64,000 bases of DNA, taken from assembly GCA_030429205.1 (NCBI GenBank), contig JAUICZ010000003.1, positions 62,001 to 126,000 of the forward strand, in the 5' to 3' direction. Made by a program: the position numbers and the translations under genes. Below, in pieces: positions 34,877 through 44,701 of this stretch. Every line of letters begins with the position of its first letter. The stretch's first letter is position 1. Below the pieces are notes generated by a model. The model made no database searches and was not told the DNA's origin. It saw only the letters and a program-made list of their open reading frames with translations. This DNA comes from Bacteroidia bacterium. GTDB lineage: Bacteria; Bacteroidota; Bacteroidia; Chitinophagales; Chitinophagaceae.

Positions 34877-37513
34877 ATGGATACCCAACGATACAAAGAG
34901 CTACAGAAGAAATACGACTCATTAACAGATGAAAAATCTAAAATAGACCTATTGGTGACTATGGCTCTGGCGTTACGTGCATCTGATGTTGAAGATGCCG
35001 CCAGAAAAGCCGATGAGATCATCGAAAGGTCAGAAAAGATCAACTATACGCTGGGTATCGGGCGTGGGTTAAACCTTAAAGGATCTTGCTATGGCATACA
35101 AGGTGATTATGATGAGGGCTTGGCAGAGCTGCACAAAGCCTTAAAAATTGCTAAAGAAATAAAAGAAAAAAGACTGGAGGCACGAGTATTAAACAACTTC
35201 GGTAATATTTACCGAGAGCTGGGTGATCTTGCAATAGCACTTAACTACTTTGAGGATGCTTTGGCCATAAACGAAGTACTGAACGATAAAGTAGCAGAGT
35301 CTGTTAACCTAACCAGTATTTCACAACTATTATACGACCTAAATGACTTTGAGGCCGCTCTTGAATACGCCCTGCGTTGCATGCCAATATTTGAACAGGC
35401 ACATGATACCAGCAGAGCTACTACCGTATACAACATACTGGGAAGCATTTATTACAAGTTAGAGGAGTACGATAAAGCACAGGAATACTTTGAAAAAAAC
35501 CTGAGACAAGAAGAGCCGGATTCGTCAGTATACATAGCCGCTCTAAGTGGCATGGGTAAAGTGTTCTACATTCAAGACGACTTTGAACAAGCACGAGAGT
35601 ACCTGAACCGATCGTTGAAGCAAGCTGAGAGACACGAAAATGCAGAAGTACAGATCATTTGCCACTACTATCTGGGCAAAATGAAGATGGCTGAAAGCGA
35701 CCTAGCATCAGCACTTAAAAGTATCAACACAGCCTATGAAATGGCTGAGGATTATATGCGCAAACATGATATAATGAGTTTGCACGAAACGCTGTCCATA
35801 CTTTATGATAAAATGGGCAATATCCCCAGTGCCTTTTACCACCTTAAAGCATATGAACAGTTAAAAGAGGAGATCTTTAAACAGGCTACCATAAGTAAGC
35901 TACGCAATCTGCAGATCAGGCAAAAAACAGAACTTGCTCAAAAAGAAAAAGAAGTAGCAGAAAGAACGGCGCAGCTAAAACAACAATTCATGGCAAACAT
36001 GAGCCATGAAATACGCACACCTATGAATGCAATTGTAGGTATGAGCAGGCTACTATTAAGCAAAGACCCTAAGCCTGAACAATTAAAGTATTTAAACGCC
36101 ATACAGCAGTCTGCTGATAATCTGCTGGTCATCATTAACGATATTCTTGATCTGTCAAAAATTGAAGCGGGGAAAATTGTTATTGAACAAACTGATTTTG
36201 TACTGGCAGAACTAATAGAAAGCATTAAGGATATTCTACTATTTAAAGCTGAAGAAAAAGGCCTGCAACTAAACATAGATATAGATGACAACATACCTGT
36301 GAGGTTAATTGGAGACCCTACTCGCATCAATCAGGTATTGATCAACCTGGCAGGTAATGCCATTAAATTTACAGAGAAAGGGCATGTTGGCATCTACGTC
36401 AAACTCATAAAAAACGCCAACAAGAAATGTGTGTTGCAATTTGACATTGAGGATACAGGCATTGGCATATCCCCTGATTATGTAGGGAAAATATTCGAGA
36501 GCTTTACACAAGCCGGAACCGATATTGCCAGAAAATTTGGTGGTACGGGGCTGGGGCTAACCATCTCTAAACAGTTGGTAGACCTGATGAATGGTAAGAT
36601 ATATGTAAGAAGCGAACTGGGAGCAGGGACCACTTTTACAATTGAGATTCCATTGATAGAATGTGAAGACCAAAGCCCCGCAACTACTGAACAAGTAATA
36701 CCGGAAGACCAAAGCGAAACACTACGCAACCTAAAACTGCTACTGGTTGAAGATAACGAGTTCAACAGAATGGTGGCCGAAGACACACTAAACGAATTAC
36801 TCTCAGGCGTTTCAATTGATGTAGCAGTTAACGGGAAACAAGCAATAGAGAAGATTGAAAACGGTGATTACGATGTTGTATTAATGGACATACAAATGCC
36901 TGTAATGGATGGTACTGCTGCAACAAAAGCCATACGTAATACATTAAAAGAACCATTGAAAGATATACCTATCATTGCTATGACTGCAAACGTATTGCAG
37001 GAAGATGTACAAAAGTATTTCGACATTGGTATGAATGGCTATATATCAAAGCCTTTTCAACCTAATGAGTTGTTATTGAATCTTAAATCTGTGCTTAAGA
37101 ATAGAGATGGTTCAGAGCAAGAACCTCAAAAAAAGGAACCTCAAAAAGAAGCCCCTCACCAATTAAAAGCTGTTCCGGAAAAGGTTACCGATATGCAGTT
37201 TTTAAAACAGTTTACAGGCAATAAACCCGACAAAATAGACAAATACAAGGGCATGTTTTTAGAAAACGGGCCTAGGCTGTTAAATAATATTGAGCAGGCA
37301 ATGGTAAACAAAGACTATGAAGCCCTGAAGATTGCGGCTCACTCACTAAAGCCTCAACTGTCATATATGGGTGTAAAAGAAGAGGTTAGCAACATCTTTC
37401 TCATAGAGCAATCGGCGGGAGAAACAGCCCATTACGACCGACTGCCAAGGCTGATAGACCGCTTAAACTTAATATGTAATAAGGCTTTTGACGAGTTAAG
37501 GTCTTCTGATTAA
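34877..37513 (+). CDS. Cytoplasmic TPR hybrid histidine kinase with receiver and HPt domains
   Basis: 878 residues with no membrane helix. About seven TPR units occupy residues 1-330 ([34 protein letters not shown]), then a coiled coil (340-370), a HisKA domain with His377 ([12 protein letters not shown]), a HATPase domain ([33 protein letters not shown]), a receiver with Asp671 ([12 protein letters not shown]) and a C-terminal HPt domain with His822 (AAHSLKPQL). All four phosphorelay stations His-Asp-His are thus in one protein, except a final Asp. The membrane-tethered receiver encoded 109 bases downstream could provide it. Input is likely protein-protein contact through the TPRs. Confidence 0.94.
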   Translation: MDTQRYKELQKKYDSLTDEKSKIDLLVTMALALRASDVEDAARKADEIIERSEKINYTLGIGRGLNLKGSCYGIQGDYDEGLAELHKALKIAKEIKEKRLEARVLNNFGNIYRELGDLAIALNYFEDALAINEVLNDKVAESVNLTSISQLLYDLNDFEAALEYALRCMPIFEQAHDTSRATTVYNILGSIYYKLEEYDKAQEYFEKNLRQEEPDSSVYIAALSGMGKVFYIQDDFEQAREYLNRSLKQAERHENAEVQIICHYYLGKMKMAESDLASALKSINTAYEMAEDYMRKHDIMSLHETLSILYDKMGNIPSAFYHLKAYEQLKEEIFKQATISKLRNLQIRQKTELAQKEKEVAERTAQLKQQFMANMSHEIRTPMNAIVGMSRLLLSKDPKPEQLKYLNAIQQSADNLLVIINDILDLSKIEAGKIVIEQTDFVLAELIESIKDILLFKAEEKGLQLNIDIDDNIPVRLIGDPTRINQVLINLAGNAIKFTEKGHVGIYVKLIKNANKKCVLQFDIEDTGIGISPDYVGKIFESFTQAGTDIARKFGGTGLGLTISKQLVDLMNGKIYVRSELGAGTTFTIEIPLIECEDQSPATTEQVIPEDQSETLRNLKLLLVEDNEFNRMVAEDTLNELLSGVSIDVAVNGKQAIEKIENGDYDVVLMDIQMPVMDGTAATKAIRNTLKEPLKDIPIIAMTANVLQEDVQKYFDIGMNGYISKPFQPNELLLNLKSVLKNRDGSEQEPQKKEPQKEAPHQLKAVPEKVTDMQFLKQFTGNKPDKIDKYKGMFLENGPRLLNNIEQAMVNKDYEALKIAAHSLKPQLSYMGVKEEVSNIFLIEQSAGETAHYDRLPRLIDRLNLICNKAFDELRSSD

Positions 37514-37562
37514 ATAATAGATATATTGAGGTAACCAACTTAAAAACACAGGATAATATATA

Positions 37563-37570
37563 TAGCTTTG
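37563..37570 (+). promoter_or_regulatory. Possible -7 box before the tethered receiver
   Basis: TAGCTTTG lies 52 bases before the ATG. The -33 position 20 bases upstream does not match TTTG, so support is partial. Confidence 0.3.
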
Positions 37571-37622
37571 GGCTTTTAGATATTTTTTCTATTTTTCTAC
37601 TTAATTGATATAATACAGCAAT

Positions 37623-38150
37623 ATGGCAACAGAAAACAAACGCTACATTTTCTTAGTAGATGATGAGCCAATACAGAACGAGATGCTCAAAGATTATATC
37701 GACGAGCGCTTTCTGTACGATATTAAAATTTTCGATAATGGTGAAGATGCCCTTGCCGAAATGAACCTGATGCCGGAGATTGTCATACTAGACTATCACC
37801 TAAACGGACATAACACCGATGCAAAAAATGGTGTTGAAATTCTTAAAACAATGAAAGAGCGCCACCCTGAAACACAAGTTATTATGCTTTCAGGACAAGA
37901 CAAGCTTGATGTTGCTGTCGACTGTATGAAATATGGCGCTTATGATTATGTGATAAAAGGAGAAACTGCATTTTCTCGTATGGAAAATGCCTTGAACAAT
38001 GTAAGCGAATTGCATAGAATGAAAACTATAAATAACGCCTACAAAAAAACAATCGTTTTCTTAGGTGTTATTATAGGGCTTATAATTCTTATTGCACTGT
38101 ACCTACAATTCTTCACAGACGCATTTTCACATACATCTAACGCAGCGTAG
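37623..38150 (+). CDS. Membrane-tethered single-domain response regulator
   Basis: 175 residues: a receiver domain (1-125) with the acidic pair in FLVDDEPI, phospho-acceptor Asp57 (IVILDYHLNGH), the switch Ser in MLSGQD and Lys in YVIKGE, then a short helix and a C-terminal membrane helix (TIVFLGVIIGLIILIALYL, about 140-160). There is no DNA-binding or enzymatic output domain. A receiver anchored by a C-terminal helix is unusual. It may act as a phosphate sink or a membrane scaffold for the hybrid kinase encoded just upstream. Confidence 0.88.
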   Translation: MATENKRYIFLVDDEPIQNEMLKDYIDERFLYDIKIFDNGEDALAEMNLMPEIVILDYHLNGHNTDAKNGVEILKTMKERHPETQVIMLSGQDKLDVAVDCMKYGAYDYVIKGETAFSRMENALNNVSELHRMKTINNAYKKTIVFLGVIIGLIILIALYLQFFTDAFSHTSNAA

Positions 38151-38174
38151 ATAAATAACCTTTTTTTTAACAAT

Positions 38175-38207
38175 AGCTACAAAACGTAATACACATGTTT
38201 TGTAGCT
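38175..38207 (+). repeat. Inverted repeat overlapping a -7-like box before the aminotransferase
   Basis: AGCTACAAAAC (38175-38185) pairs perfectly with GTTTTGTAGCT (38197-38207). The second arm overlaps TAGCTTTG, a good -7 box. It may be the terminator of the upstream gene, an operator, or both. Confidence 0.45.
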
Positions 38208-38229
38208 TTGTTGTTTAATACACATTTAT

Positions 38230-39420
38230 ATGCAATTAGCCCACAGATTGGATTTAGTAGTTGAGCCACAAACAATAAAGATGGCAAAACTAGGAAGAGA
38301 ACTTAGAGCACAAGGAATAGACATTATAGACTTAAGTCTTGGAGAGCCTGATTTTCAAACCCCTGTTCATATATGTAATGCAGCTACCGATGCTATGGCA
38401 GAAGGGTATACTAAATACACACCCGTAGCAGGATACCCTGAATTAAGAGAGGCGATTAGTACTAAATTAAAACGAGATAATAACTTAGACTACCCTGCCG
38501 ACCAGATTATAGTATCTACAGGTGCCAAACAGTCTTTAGCAAATGTAATTTTAAGTGTTGTAGACCCCGGTGCTGAAGTAGTAATACCCACACCTTATTG
38601 GGTTACATACAGCGCATTAGCACAGCTGGCAGAGGCAGATATAAAATACATACCCTGCTCAATAGATAATGATTACAAGCTTAGTGCAGCACAGCTTGAT
38701 GAACACCTTTCTGAAAAAACAAGACTCTTTCTATTTTCATCTCCTTGCAACCCAAGCGGTAGTGTATACTCCAAAGACGAACTGGCTGCAATGGCTGAAG
38801 TATTTGAGAGGTATCCAAACTGTGTCATTATCAGCGATGAGATATATGAATACATTAATTACACAGGGCAACACGAAAGTATTGCACAATTCGATAGTTT
38901 GCGAGACAGAGTTGTAGTGGTGAATGGCATGTCTAAAGGATTTGCTATGACAGGCTGGAGGTTAGGCTATGCAGCAGGCCCTAAAGAATTGATACAAGCT
39001 TGCGATAAGTTTCAGGGACAGTTTACATCAGGTGCCAACTCTATAGCACAACGTGCCGCTATTGCCGCATTAACAGAAGACATGACCCCTACACATGAAA
39101 TGACGAAGGCGTTTCGCGCTCGCAGAGATTTCGTGTTAGCATCTTTAAGTAGCATTGAAGGAATAAAAGTAAACAACCCTCAAGGAGCGTTTTACGCTTT
39201 TCCTGACATTAGTTACTTCATAGGTAAAACCGATGGCGAAATGACTATCAATAACGATGAGGACTTTTGTATGTATCTGCTACACAAAGGACATATCAGC
39301 AGTGTAATGGGTTCTGCATTTGGGGCTCCGGGGTGTTTCAGAATATCTTTTGCTACTTCTATGGAAAAACTGGAAGCTGCAATGCAAAGAATGAAAGATG
39401 CTCTAGGTAAGCTGAAATAA
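38230..39420 (+). CDS. Class I/II PLP-dependent aminotransferase (aspartate aminotransferase type)
   Basis: 396 residues of fold-type I aminotransferase, subgroup I-gamma. The opening IDLSLGEPDFQTPVH, the substrate/PLP site PTPYWVTYSALAQL, NPSGSVY, ISDEIYEYINY and the PLP-lysine motif NGMSKGFAMTGWRLGYAAGP are all visible, and the C-terminal Arg lies in CFRISFATS. It probably interconverts aspartate and glutamate with their oxo-acids; some relatives act on prephenate or aromatic substrates. It stands alone, convergent with the DUF4296 gene with 17 bases between stops and no clear hairpin. Confidence 0.93.
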   Translation: MQLAHRLDLVVEPQTIKMAKLGRELRAQGIDIIDLSLGEPDFQTPVHICNAATDAMAEGYTKYTPVAGYPELREAISTKLKRDNNLDYPADQIIVSTGAKQSLANVILSVVDPGAEVVIPTPYWVTYSALAQLAEADIKYIPCSIDNDYKLSAAQLDEHLSEKTRLFLFSSPCNPSGSVYSKDELAAMAEVFERYPNCVIISDEIYEYINYTGQHESIAQFDSLRDRVVVVNGMSKGFAMTGWRLGYAAGPKELIQACDKFQGQFTSGANSIAQRAAIAALTEDMTPTHEMTKAFRARRDFVLASLSSIEGIKVNNPQGAFYAFPDISYFIGKTDGEMTINNDEDFCMYLLHKGHISSVMGSAFGAPGCFRISFATSMEKLEAAMQRMKDALGKLK

Positions 39421-39437
39421 GATAAACTACTTATTAT

Positions 39438-39794
39438 CTACTTGCCTGTGTTTGAAAGTATACCATCCAGCTCGTTTAACTGAGTTAGCATATTAACATA
39501 TACAGAATCCAGCTCTGCAGGGTGTCGTGCATACCACTCCGTGCTTTGGTTAAATTCTTCTAGCGTAATGTTATGCGCATCTAGCACGATGTTGTAGTAC
39601 TTAACCAAAGAATCTATATTCTTATTAGTTGTACGCTCTTCTCCCGCATCAATTATAGAGCTGTATACTTCCGCCATATGAATATCCTCCAGTACTGCCA
39701 GCATTTTTTCTCTGGGCATATGCGGTGGTTCTGCTTCTTTACATGCAGTAATAAAAAAGACCATGCAGGCGATTAGCAAACTATACCTCATCAT
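39438..39794 (-). CDS. DUF4296 lipoprotein
   Basis: 118 residues with a lipoprotein signal (MMRYSLLIACMVFFITAC) and the DUF4296 core (PREKMLAVLEDIHMAEVY ... YNIVLDAHNITLEEFNQSTEWY). Small helical lipoprotein found widely in Bacteroidota; function unknown. Its first codon overlaps the end of porD by four bases, so it is the last gene of the coaBC-porD operon. A role in the outer membrane or in T9SS support is only inferred from that link. Confidence 0.85.
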   Translation of the reverse strand: MMRYSLLIACMVFFITACKEAEPPHMPREKMLAVLEDIHMAEVYSSIIDAGEERTTNKNIDSLVKYYNIVLDAHNITLEEFNQSTEWYARHPAELDSVYVNMLTQLNELDGILSNTGK

Positions 39795-40720
39795 TTTCTC
39801 AGGCTATTATATTTTTGGGCGTTAGGCACATCTATTTGAGAAAGCATGGTTATATAAAGTCCTCTGTTCTCTTCAGGTATTTGAGCCAGCACACTGGCAA
39901 ACTCATCGCTCTTTGCGTTGAAGAAAAACTGCAATAAGATAGTATTCGGGTTCTCTCTTTGCAGCTGGCTTAATGAGTTTATACTATTCAAAAACACCTT
40001 GCGAGATTCTTCAGGCTCTTTATACATATTGTCCAGTGCTTCTCTATGTATAGAGTACCATACAGAGCGTAGTGCCTGAAAACGAGGATTCAACAACTGA
40101 TCAACAATCCAATATCTATTGAAGTTACCCTCTACTGCCTTCCATCCAGAAATAGACTTACCTTGCTCGGGAGCATTATTAACAATATTCTGTGCCTTCT
40201 TAAAAAACTCCTGTCCCCCTTTTGCCTCAAAGCTTTCATAATCTAAACCGATGGCTAAATATGTATAATAGGCCAGCACTGCCGTTAAGTTAGATGTATA
40301 CGGATTGTTCCCTACTACTCTGTTATCATTAAACTGTAGTGGAGAAAATTGATTGTATGCAAACTGCACGTCTTTGTCTACGTACTTAATTATTTGAGTT
40401 TTATAACTGGTATTATATACGGGACGAGATGCTTGTATAGTTAATGTTGCAGAAAACCCATTCTGCACACCTTGTAACTGCCCTGATACGTTTAATAATA
40501 TATTACATTCAATGCGTTCATTCGGATTAAACTGATCATCTGTCCATTTACGGCTATTCATAAACTCTGTAATTGCACGTTGCATATTGGTAAATACCTC
40601 TTTATCTGCCCCCTGCCCTCTAATACCATCAGACATCACTTTTACAGTGCAGTTTAGCTCTTGTGCATTTACACTAAATGTAAAACACAACAAAAGAACT
40701 ATATGAATGAGTTTAACCAT
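39791..40720 (-). CDS. porD: PorD-like T9SS-associated protein (DUF4835)
   Basis: 309 residues with a signal peptide (MVKLIHIVLLLCFTFSVNAQ) and the DUF4835 hallmarks: ELNCTVKVMSDGIRGQGADKEVF, WTDDQFNPNERIECNI, YYTYLAIGLDYESF. Members of this family are named PorD in gliding and Porphyromonas-type T9SS genomes and are needed for secretion, although the mechanism is unclear. It overlaps coaBC by eight bases, the order known across Bacteroidota. Together with the several T9SS cargo genes it supports an active T9SS. Confidence 0.88.
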   Translation of the reverse strand: MVKLIHIVLLLCFTFSVNAQELNCTVKVMSDGIRGQGADKEVFTNMQRAITEFMNSRKWTDDQFNPNERIECNILLNVSGQLQGVQNGFSATLTIQASRPVYNTSYKTQIIKYVDKDVQFAYNQFSPLQFNDNRVVGNNPYTSNLTAVLAYYTYLAIGLDYESFEAKGGQEFFKKAQNIVNNAPEQGKSISGWKAVEGNFNRYWIVDQLLNPRFQALRSVWYSIHREALDNMYKEPEESRKVFLNSINSLSQLQRENPNTILLQFFFNAKSDEFASVLAQIPEENRGLYITMLSQIDVPNAQKYNSLRK

Positions 40721-41909
40721 TTACTTGATTTACTATATGCTCAACAATAGCCTGAGCAACTTCTTTTTTACTTAATAAAGGTAGCTCTTTTTTAAGCCCT
40801 TCTTTAGCAATCAAAGTCACCTTGTTGGTATCATGTCCAAAGCCCGCACCTTCATCATTCAGTGAGTTCAGAACAATCATATCGGCATTTTTCCTCGTAA
40901 GCTTTTTTTCCGCATTCGCCTCTTCGTCATTAGTTTCCAAAGCAAAACCTACCAGGTATTGCTTCTTTTTCTTCTCACCTAAGGATGCCAATATATCGTG
41001 GGTACGCTCTAACTGTATATCTAACGTATTACCATCCTTTTTTATTTTCTTATCTGCTTTTATTGCCGGTTTATAATCCGCAACAGCTGCAGACATTACA
41101 GCAATATCAGAACTTTCAAAAGCTGCAATGCAGGCATCATACATTTCTTGAGCACTTTCCACCCCTTTCACGGTTATCCTGGCATCTTTTGTTTGCTGGC
41201 TTGATGGTCCTAAAACCAATGTCACTTCTGCACCTGCGGCGGCTAAGGCTTCTGCCACGGCAACACCCATTTTACCGGTTGAAAAGTTACCTATAAAACG
41301 AACAGGATCAATACGCTCATAAGTAGGACCAGCTGTTACCAATGCTTTTTTACCGGTAAGAGGCAAGTTCTTATTTAAAAACTCATCTACGTATGTCACG
41401 ATATCAGCAGGTTCTGCCATTCTACCTTCTCCCACCAAACCACTGGCTAGTTCTCCATGAGCCACAGGTATCACACGGTTGCCGAAAGATTTTACTTTCT
41501 CTAAATTAACCTTAGTGCTATCATGATGCCACATATCCTCATCCATAGCAGGTGCTATCAATACAGGGCATGTGGCAGAAAGATATACCGCACATAGCAG
41601 GTTGTCGCATAACCCTGTTGCCAGTTTAGCCAATGTATTAGCACTACATGGCGCCACTAACATCACATCAGCCCATCTGCCCAGCTCTACATGGTTATTC
41701 CACGAAGAGCCATTGTTTACGCTATGCAGTACAGGGTGTTTAGAAACTGTCTCTAGAGAAAGCGGGCTTACAAAATCTGCAGCAGCATGTGTCATAATAA
41801 CACGTACCTCTGCTCCGGCTTTTACGAATTGTCGCACCAGCTCCGGTGTTTTATAAGCAGCAATACTACCCGAAACAGCTAATATGATCTTTCTACCGGT
41901 TAATTGCAT
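40713..41909 (-). CDS. coaBC: Bifunctional CoaBC (phosphopantothenoylcysteine synthetase/decarboxylase)
   Basis: Two steps of coenzyme A synthesis: joining cysteine to 4'-phosphopantothenate (CoaB) and decarboxylating the product (CoaC). The start chosen is the ATG at 41909 (MQLTGRKIILAVSGSIAAYK), giving 398 residues; the frame extends 19 codons further. CoaC has SWNNHVELGRWAD with the active His. The motif that reads PxMNxxMW in E. coli reads PAMDEDMW here, and the later active-site Cys region reads ELASGLVGEGRM without a Cys. CoaB shows RFIGNFSTGKMG and KKIKKDG. To my knowledge both substitutions are common in Bacteroidota. Confidence 0.95.
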   Translation of the reverse strand: MQLTGRKIILAVSGSIAAYKTPELVRQFVKAGAEVRVIMTHAAADFVSPLSLETVSKHPVLHSVNNGSSWNNHVELGRWADVMLVAPCSANTLAKLATGLCDNLLCAVYLSATCPVLIAPAMDEDMWHHDSTKVNLEKVKSFGNRVIPVAHGELASGLVGEGRMAEPADIVTYVDEFLNKNLPLTGKKALVTAGPTYERIDPVRFIGNFSTGKMGVAVAEALAAAGAEVTLVLGPSSQQTKDARITVKGVESAQEMYDACIAAFESSDIAVMSAAVADYKPAIKADKKIKKDGNTLDIQLERTHDILASLGEKKKKQYLVGFALETNDEEANAEKKLTRKNADMIVLNSLNDEGAGFGHDTNKVTLIAKEGLKKELPLLSKKEVAQAIVEHIVNQVNG

Positions 41910-41944
41910 AAAGAACTGCAAGTTACAGCTTTTTACAGAGTATA

Positions 41945-41990
41945 TATGTAAAACAAAAGCCAACATATATGTTGGCTTTTGTTTTACATA
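41945..41990 (-). terminator. 46-base perfect palindrome, terminator of the DNRLRE gene
   Basis: Two 23-base arms, TATGTAAAACAAAAGCCAAC and on, fully complementary with no loop interruption. It lies 18 bases after the stop codon at 42009 and 35 bases before coaBC. It contains T-rich stretches within the stem and can act on both strands. Confidence 0.7.
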
Positions 41991-42008
41991 AAGTTATTAT
42001 TTTCTCGC

Positions 42009-43076
42009 TTACAACTTGGCAAACCGCTTATATATAGCTTTTTCACCATCGTGTAAAGATATAATGTACATACCCTTAGGTAGTGTTGTTACGTTCACGG
42101 ACAATCTATTATGTCCTGCACTAAGGAGCTTTTGTTCATGCATCATTAGTTGGCCGCTAATGCTTCTTACCTCATAATCTAATATTACACCGGAGCTTAT
42201 ACTGAATTCTAAATTCAAATAGCTTTCTACAGGATTAGGGTATAAATTAATAGATTGCTCTACCTCTGACATAGTACTGATACCTGTCGTCGCTCTACCA
42301 GTCCAAATGGTTGTTGTATCACGATCATCATAAGTGCTATCATCTTTTTGAATAGTGCTATCATAATGATAATAAACCCTTAGTTCCGGCCTGTCTTCTG
42401 CCTGTTTTGCAAAACTGCTGAAGAAGATCATGCTTCTATAATACACCTCAGTTCTTTGCTTTAAAGAAAAACCATATGGAGTAGACGAATCTACCATATC
42501 CTGCACTAATGACGAAACATCCAATGTTACATCATACCCTGCCTTCTTTGTAGATGGCGGAATTACAATAATATTTCTAGTACTGGTATTAGGACTATTA
42601 TTCCATGTTAGTTTACTGAAGCTCCAATTTTGTGTAACACGCATTAACTCCACTTCATTAGTACCATATGAATTATACGGAGAACCCGGGTAATATGAGT
42701 TGCCGGGCTGGATAGTATAAAATGTACCTGTTTTCCCTTTCAATACAAGCTTCGCACTATCTATTGTAATGTTTGTCGGCAAAGTACTCAGTCCCGGAAA
42801 TTTTTGATAGGCACGAACTGCTCCTGTGCTGCAACCTTTTGCACTATAAGTCCATGATGCAGTACATAGTTCATCTACAACACCAGGTGGCTCATTCTCT
42901 GCATTCTTAAATAACGAAGAAGAACCACAGTTATAAGTTTTAAAACCATACGCCGAAACAGAGTCTGCGGGACCGGGAGTAAATGAAGTCTGCTTGTAGA
43001 CTTTTATCACTGTTTGAGCATTAGTTGGGCTAACAGAAACAGCAACAAGGGTTAAATAGAGTAATATATTTCTCAT
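42009..43076 (-). CDS. T9SS-secreted DNRLRE-domain protein
   Basis: 355 residues: signal peptide (MRNILLYLTLVAVSVSPTNA), a beta-sandwich of the DNRLRE type (AKLVLKGKTG, TWNNSPNTST, VTLDVSSLVQDMVDSSTPYG, FSLKQRTEVYYRSMIFFSS), and a T9SS type A sorting domain (INLYPNPVESYLNLEF to the C-terminus). Several cysteines (CGSSS, CTASW, CSTG) could form disulphides. DNRLRE domains are common in secreted and adhesive proteins. It lies 58 bases after the cytochrome c lipoprotein gene with its own -7 box (43094-43101). It may therefore be separate from the sigma/anti-sigma transcript, or partly under it. Confidence 0.82.
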   Translation of the reverse strand: MRNILLYLTLVAVSVSPTNAQTVIKVYKQTSFTPGPADSVSAYGFKTYNCGSSSLFKNAENEPPGVVDELCTASWTYSAKGCSTGAVRAYQKFPGLSTLPTNITIDSAKLVLKGKTGTFYTIQPGNSYYPGSPYNSYGTNEVELMRVTQNWSFSKLTWNNSPNTSTRNIIVIPPSTKKAGYDVTLDVSSLVQDMVDSSTPYGFSLKQRTEVYYRSMIFFSSFAKQAEDRPELRVYYHYDSTIQKDDSTYDDRDTTTIWTGRATTGISTMSEVEQSINLYPNPVESYLNLEFSISSGVILDYEVRSISGQLMMHEQKLLSAGHNRLSVNVTTLPKGMYIISLHDGEKAIYKRFAKL

Positions 43077-43093
43077 AAAAAGGATTTACCTGA

Positions 43094-43122
43094 CAAATAT
43101 ATGCATTAATGCCATTCAACAA
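43094..43122 (-). promoter_or_regulatory. Promoter-like site of the DNRLRE gene
   Basis: TATATTTG (43094-43101, minus strand) is a full -7 match. TTG at 43120-43122 is 18 bases upstream, shorter than the usual 20. Confidence 0.4.
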
Positions 43123-43134
43123 TAATTTATATTA

Positions 43135-44682
43135 TCACCAACGTTTGGATAATGTATCATTACCGTATGAATAAGAATATGGGTTACAATTACAGTTAAC
43201 AGGGAAGTAAGGGTTTAATGATCTTAACTGTTCCAATTCCTCATCAAACTCCCTTAACGAGTCTGCGTTTTTTGAATCCTCTACAGTAAGATCTACCCCA
43301 TCAAAGTTCATCGAGTTGAGGATATTATCAAAAGTCTCTTTTTCTATTGGCTCGAGTTTAATATCAAAAACCTGTTCGGCTTCCGTAATAAAACTTGTTT
43401 TTCCAAATACAATATTGCCGTCTTTCTCGCCCATAGCCAATATATATGCTTGACGCCCATGCACAAGCGGCAATCGGCCATCACTTTTGTAAAAACCGTA
43501 CACTTTGCTACTGCCGGTCACATGCCCGCCTTCGTTAAATATTTTGTTAGAAGGTATCACTAGATAAACATGCAACTGCATATCCATATCATCTTTGATC
43601 GTTACTGTCAGCAAACTTTCTTCAGCACCCGGCAAGTCATCAGCCACCATATCAATATTGTACCAACCAAAAGCATCTACATTAAACTCGTAATAACCTA
43701 CTTTGCCTCTTTCTATAGCCACTAAGGTGTCTGTATATATTGTGTCTTTTACAACAGGCAACCATGAACCTGCCGGTTCTTCTCGTTCATAATAGTTTAC
43801 TAATGCTGATAAACCTTGCTCTTCAATCAGTTTGCTCTTTTTGTATAAAACATCTAATAAATTACCAGATGCCATACAGCTATCGTCGCAGTCCATCTCC
43901 TTATTTTGCAAATTATTCTCATATGCTATATTCTGTAAATAGCCATACAAATCATCCAGCTGCTCATCTGTTAGATTGGGGTATAGTGTCATAGCTGTTT
44001 TTCCCCAGGCGTTAAATATGTAGTTAGCTCTAGAGTCGCCACTGGCAATTAGCCTTGCAGAGTTTCTCGTAAATGCATACATCCACTCTTTATCCCTCAT
44101 TATTGAAACATATGCCAACGCAGGACCTGTAGAACTTTTTAAGAGGTGATGACAAGAGGCACAGGTATATTCAAATAACTGTTTACCTCTGTCTAATGCC
44201 TGCATAGGTGTATCTATCAGTGGTTCAGGTGCAGTCCAGTCTATTAGCCCTTCTTCATTTTCTTCACCTTTATACACCTGCATACCTTTTTGATTGTACT
44301 TGGTAGGCATGTATGCACTCAATGGTTTTACTATTTCTGCTTTATCATCCGTTTTTATATTGATCATACCGCCACTGCTCAGTGGTATCCCGTTTGCCTG
44401 TGTAGCCAAATTAGCTTTCACCATATCATTAACATCATATGCTTCGCTAATGGTTATATCTATTTTATCCAACTCACTTTTAATAGCACCCGCAGGAATA
44501 TTAATGATGGCACCTTTGGCACTGACGATTGTATTGTTCTCTGAAATATTAATGGTGTATGTGGCGCTTTCCAGTTTACTTACATCCAACAATACATTCT
44601 TGTAACGCTTTATGTCTCCATCAGTACAAGATGCGAACAATACCAGTAGTGCCAAAAAAAGAGGTTTATATAGTTTCATCAA
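43135..44682 (-). CDS. Lipoprotein with ZU5-like domain and class I cytochrome c domain
   Basis: 515 residues. Lipoprotein signal MMKLYKPLFLALLVLFASC. Residues about 45-140 (VSAKGAIINIPAGAIKS, DITISEA) look like the ZU5/autotransport-type beta domain with its I-P-x-G-A turn. A single haem c site Cys174-Ala-Ser-Cys177-His178 follows, with candidate distal Met in TAMTLYPNLTDEQ and the class I end LYGYLQNI. The C-terminal half (about 290-515) is unrecognised and ends in a Cys/Tyr-rich tail (CNCNPYSYSYGN). The gene follows the sigma and anti-sigma genes by 19 bases, so it is probably their operon partner. A redox or surface-sensing role is possible; none is proven. Confidence 0.8.
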   Translation of the reverse strand: MMKLYKPLFLALLVLFASCTDGDIKRYKNVLLDVSKLESATYTINISENNTIVSAKGAIINIPAGAIKSELDKIDITISEAYDVNDMVKANLATQANGIPLSSGGMINIKTDDKAEIVKPLSAYMPTKYNQKGMQVYKGEENEEGLIDWTAPEPLIDTPMQALDRGKQLFEYTCASCHHLLKSSTGPALAYVSIMRDKEWMYAFTRNSARLIASGDSRANYIFNAWGKTAMTLYPNLTDEQLDDLYGYLQNIAYENNLQNKEMDCDDSCMASGNLLDVLYKKSKLIEEQGLSALVNYYEREEPAGSWLPVVKDTIYTDTLVAIERGKVGYYEFNVDAFGWYNIDMVADDLPGAEESLLTVTIKDDMDMQLHVYLVIPSNKIFNEGGHVTGSSKVYGFYKSDGRLPLVHGRQAYILAMGEKDGNIVFGKTSFITEAEQVFDIKLEPIEKETFDNILNSMNFDGVDLTVEDSKNADSLREFDEELEQLRSLNPYFPVNCNCNPYSYSYGNDTLSKRW

Positions 44683-44701
44683 TAAGGGTTTATTATTCTG
44701 G

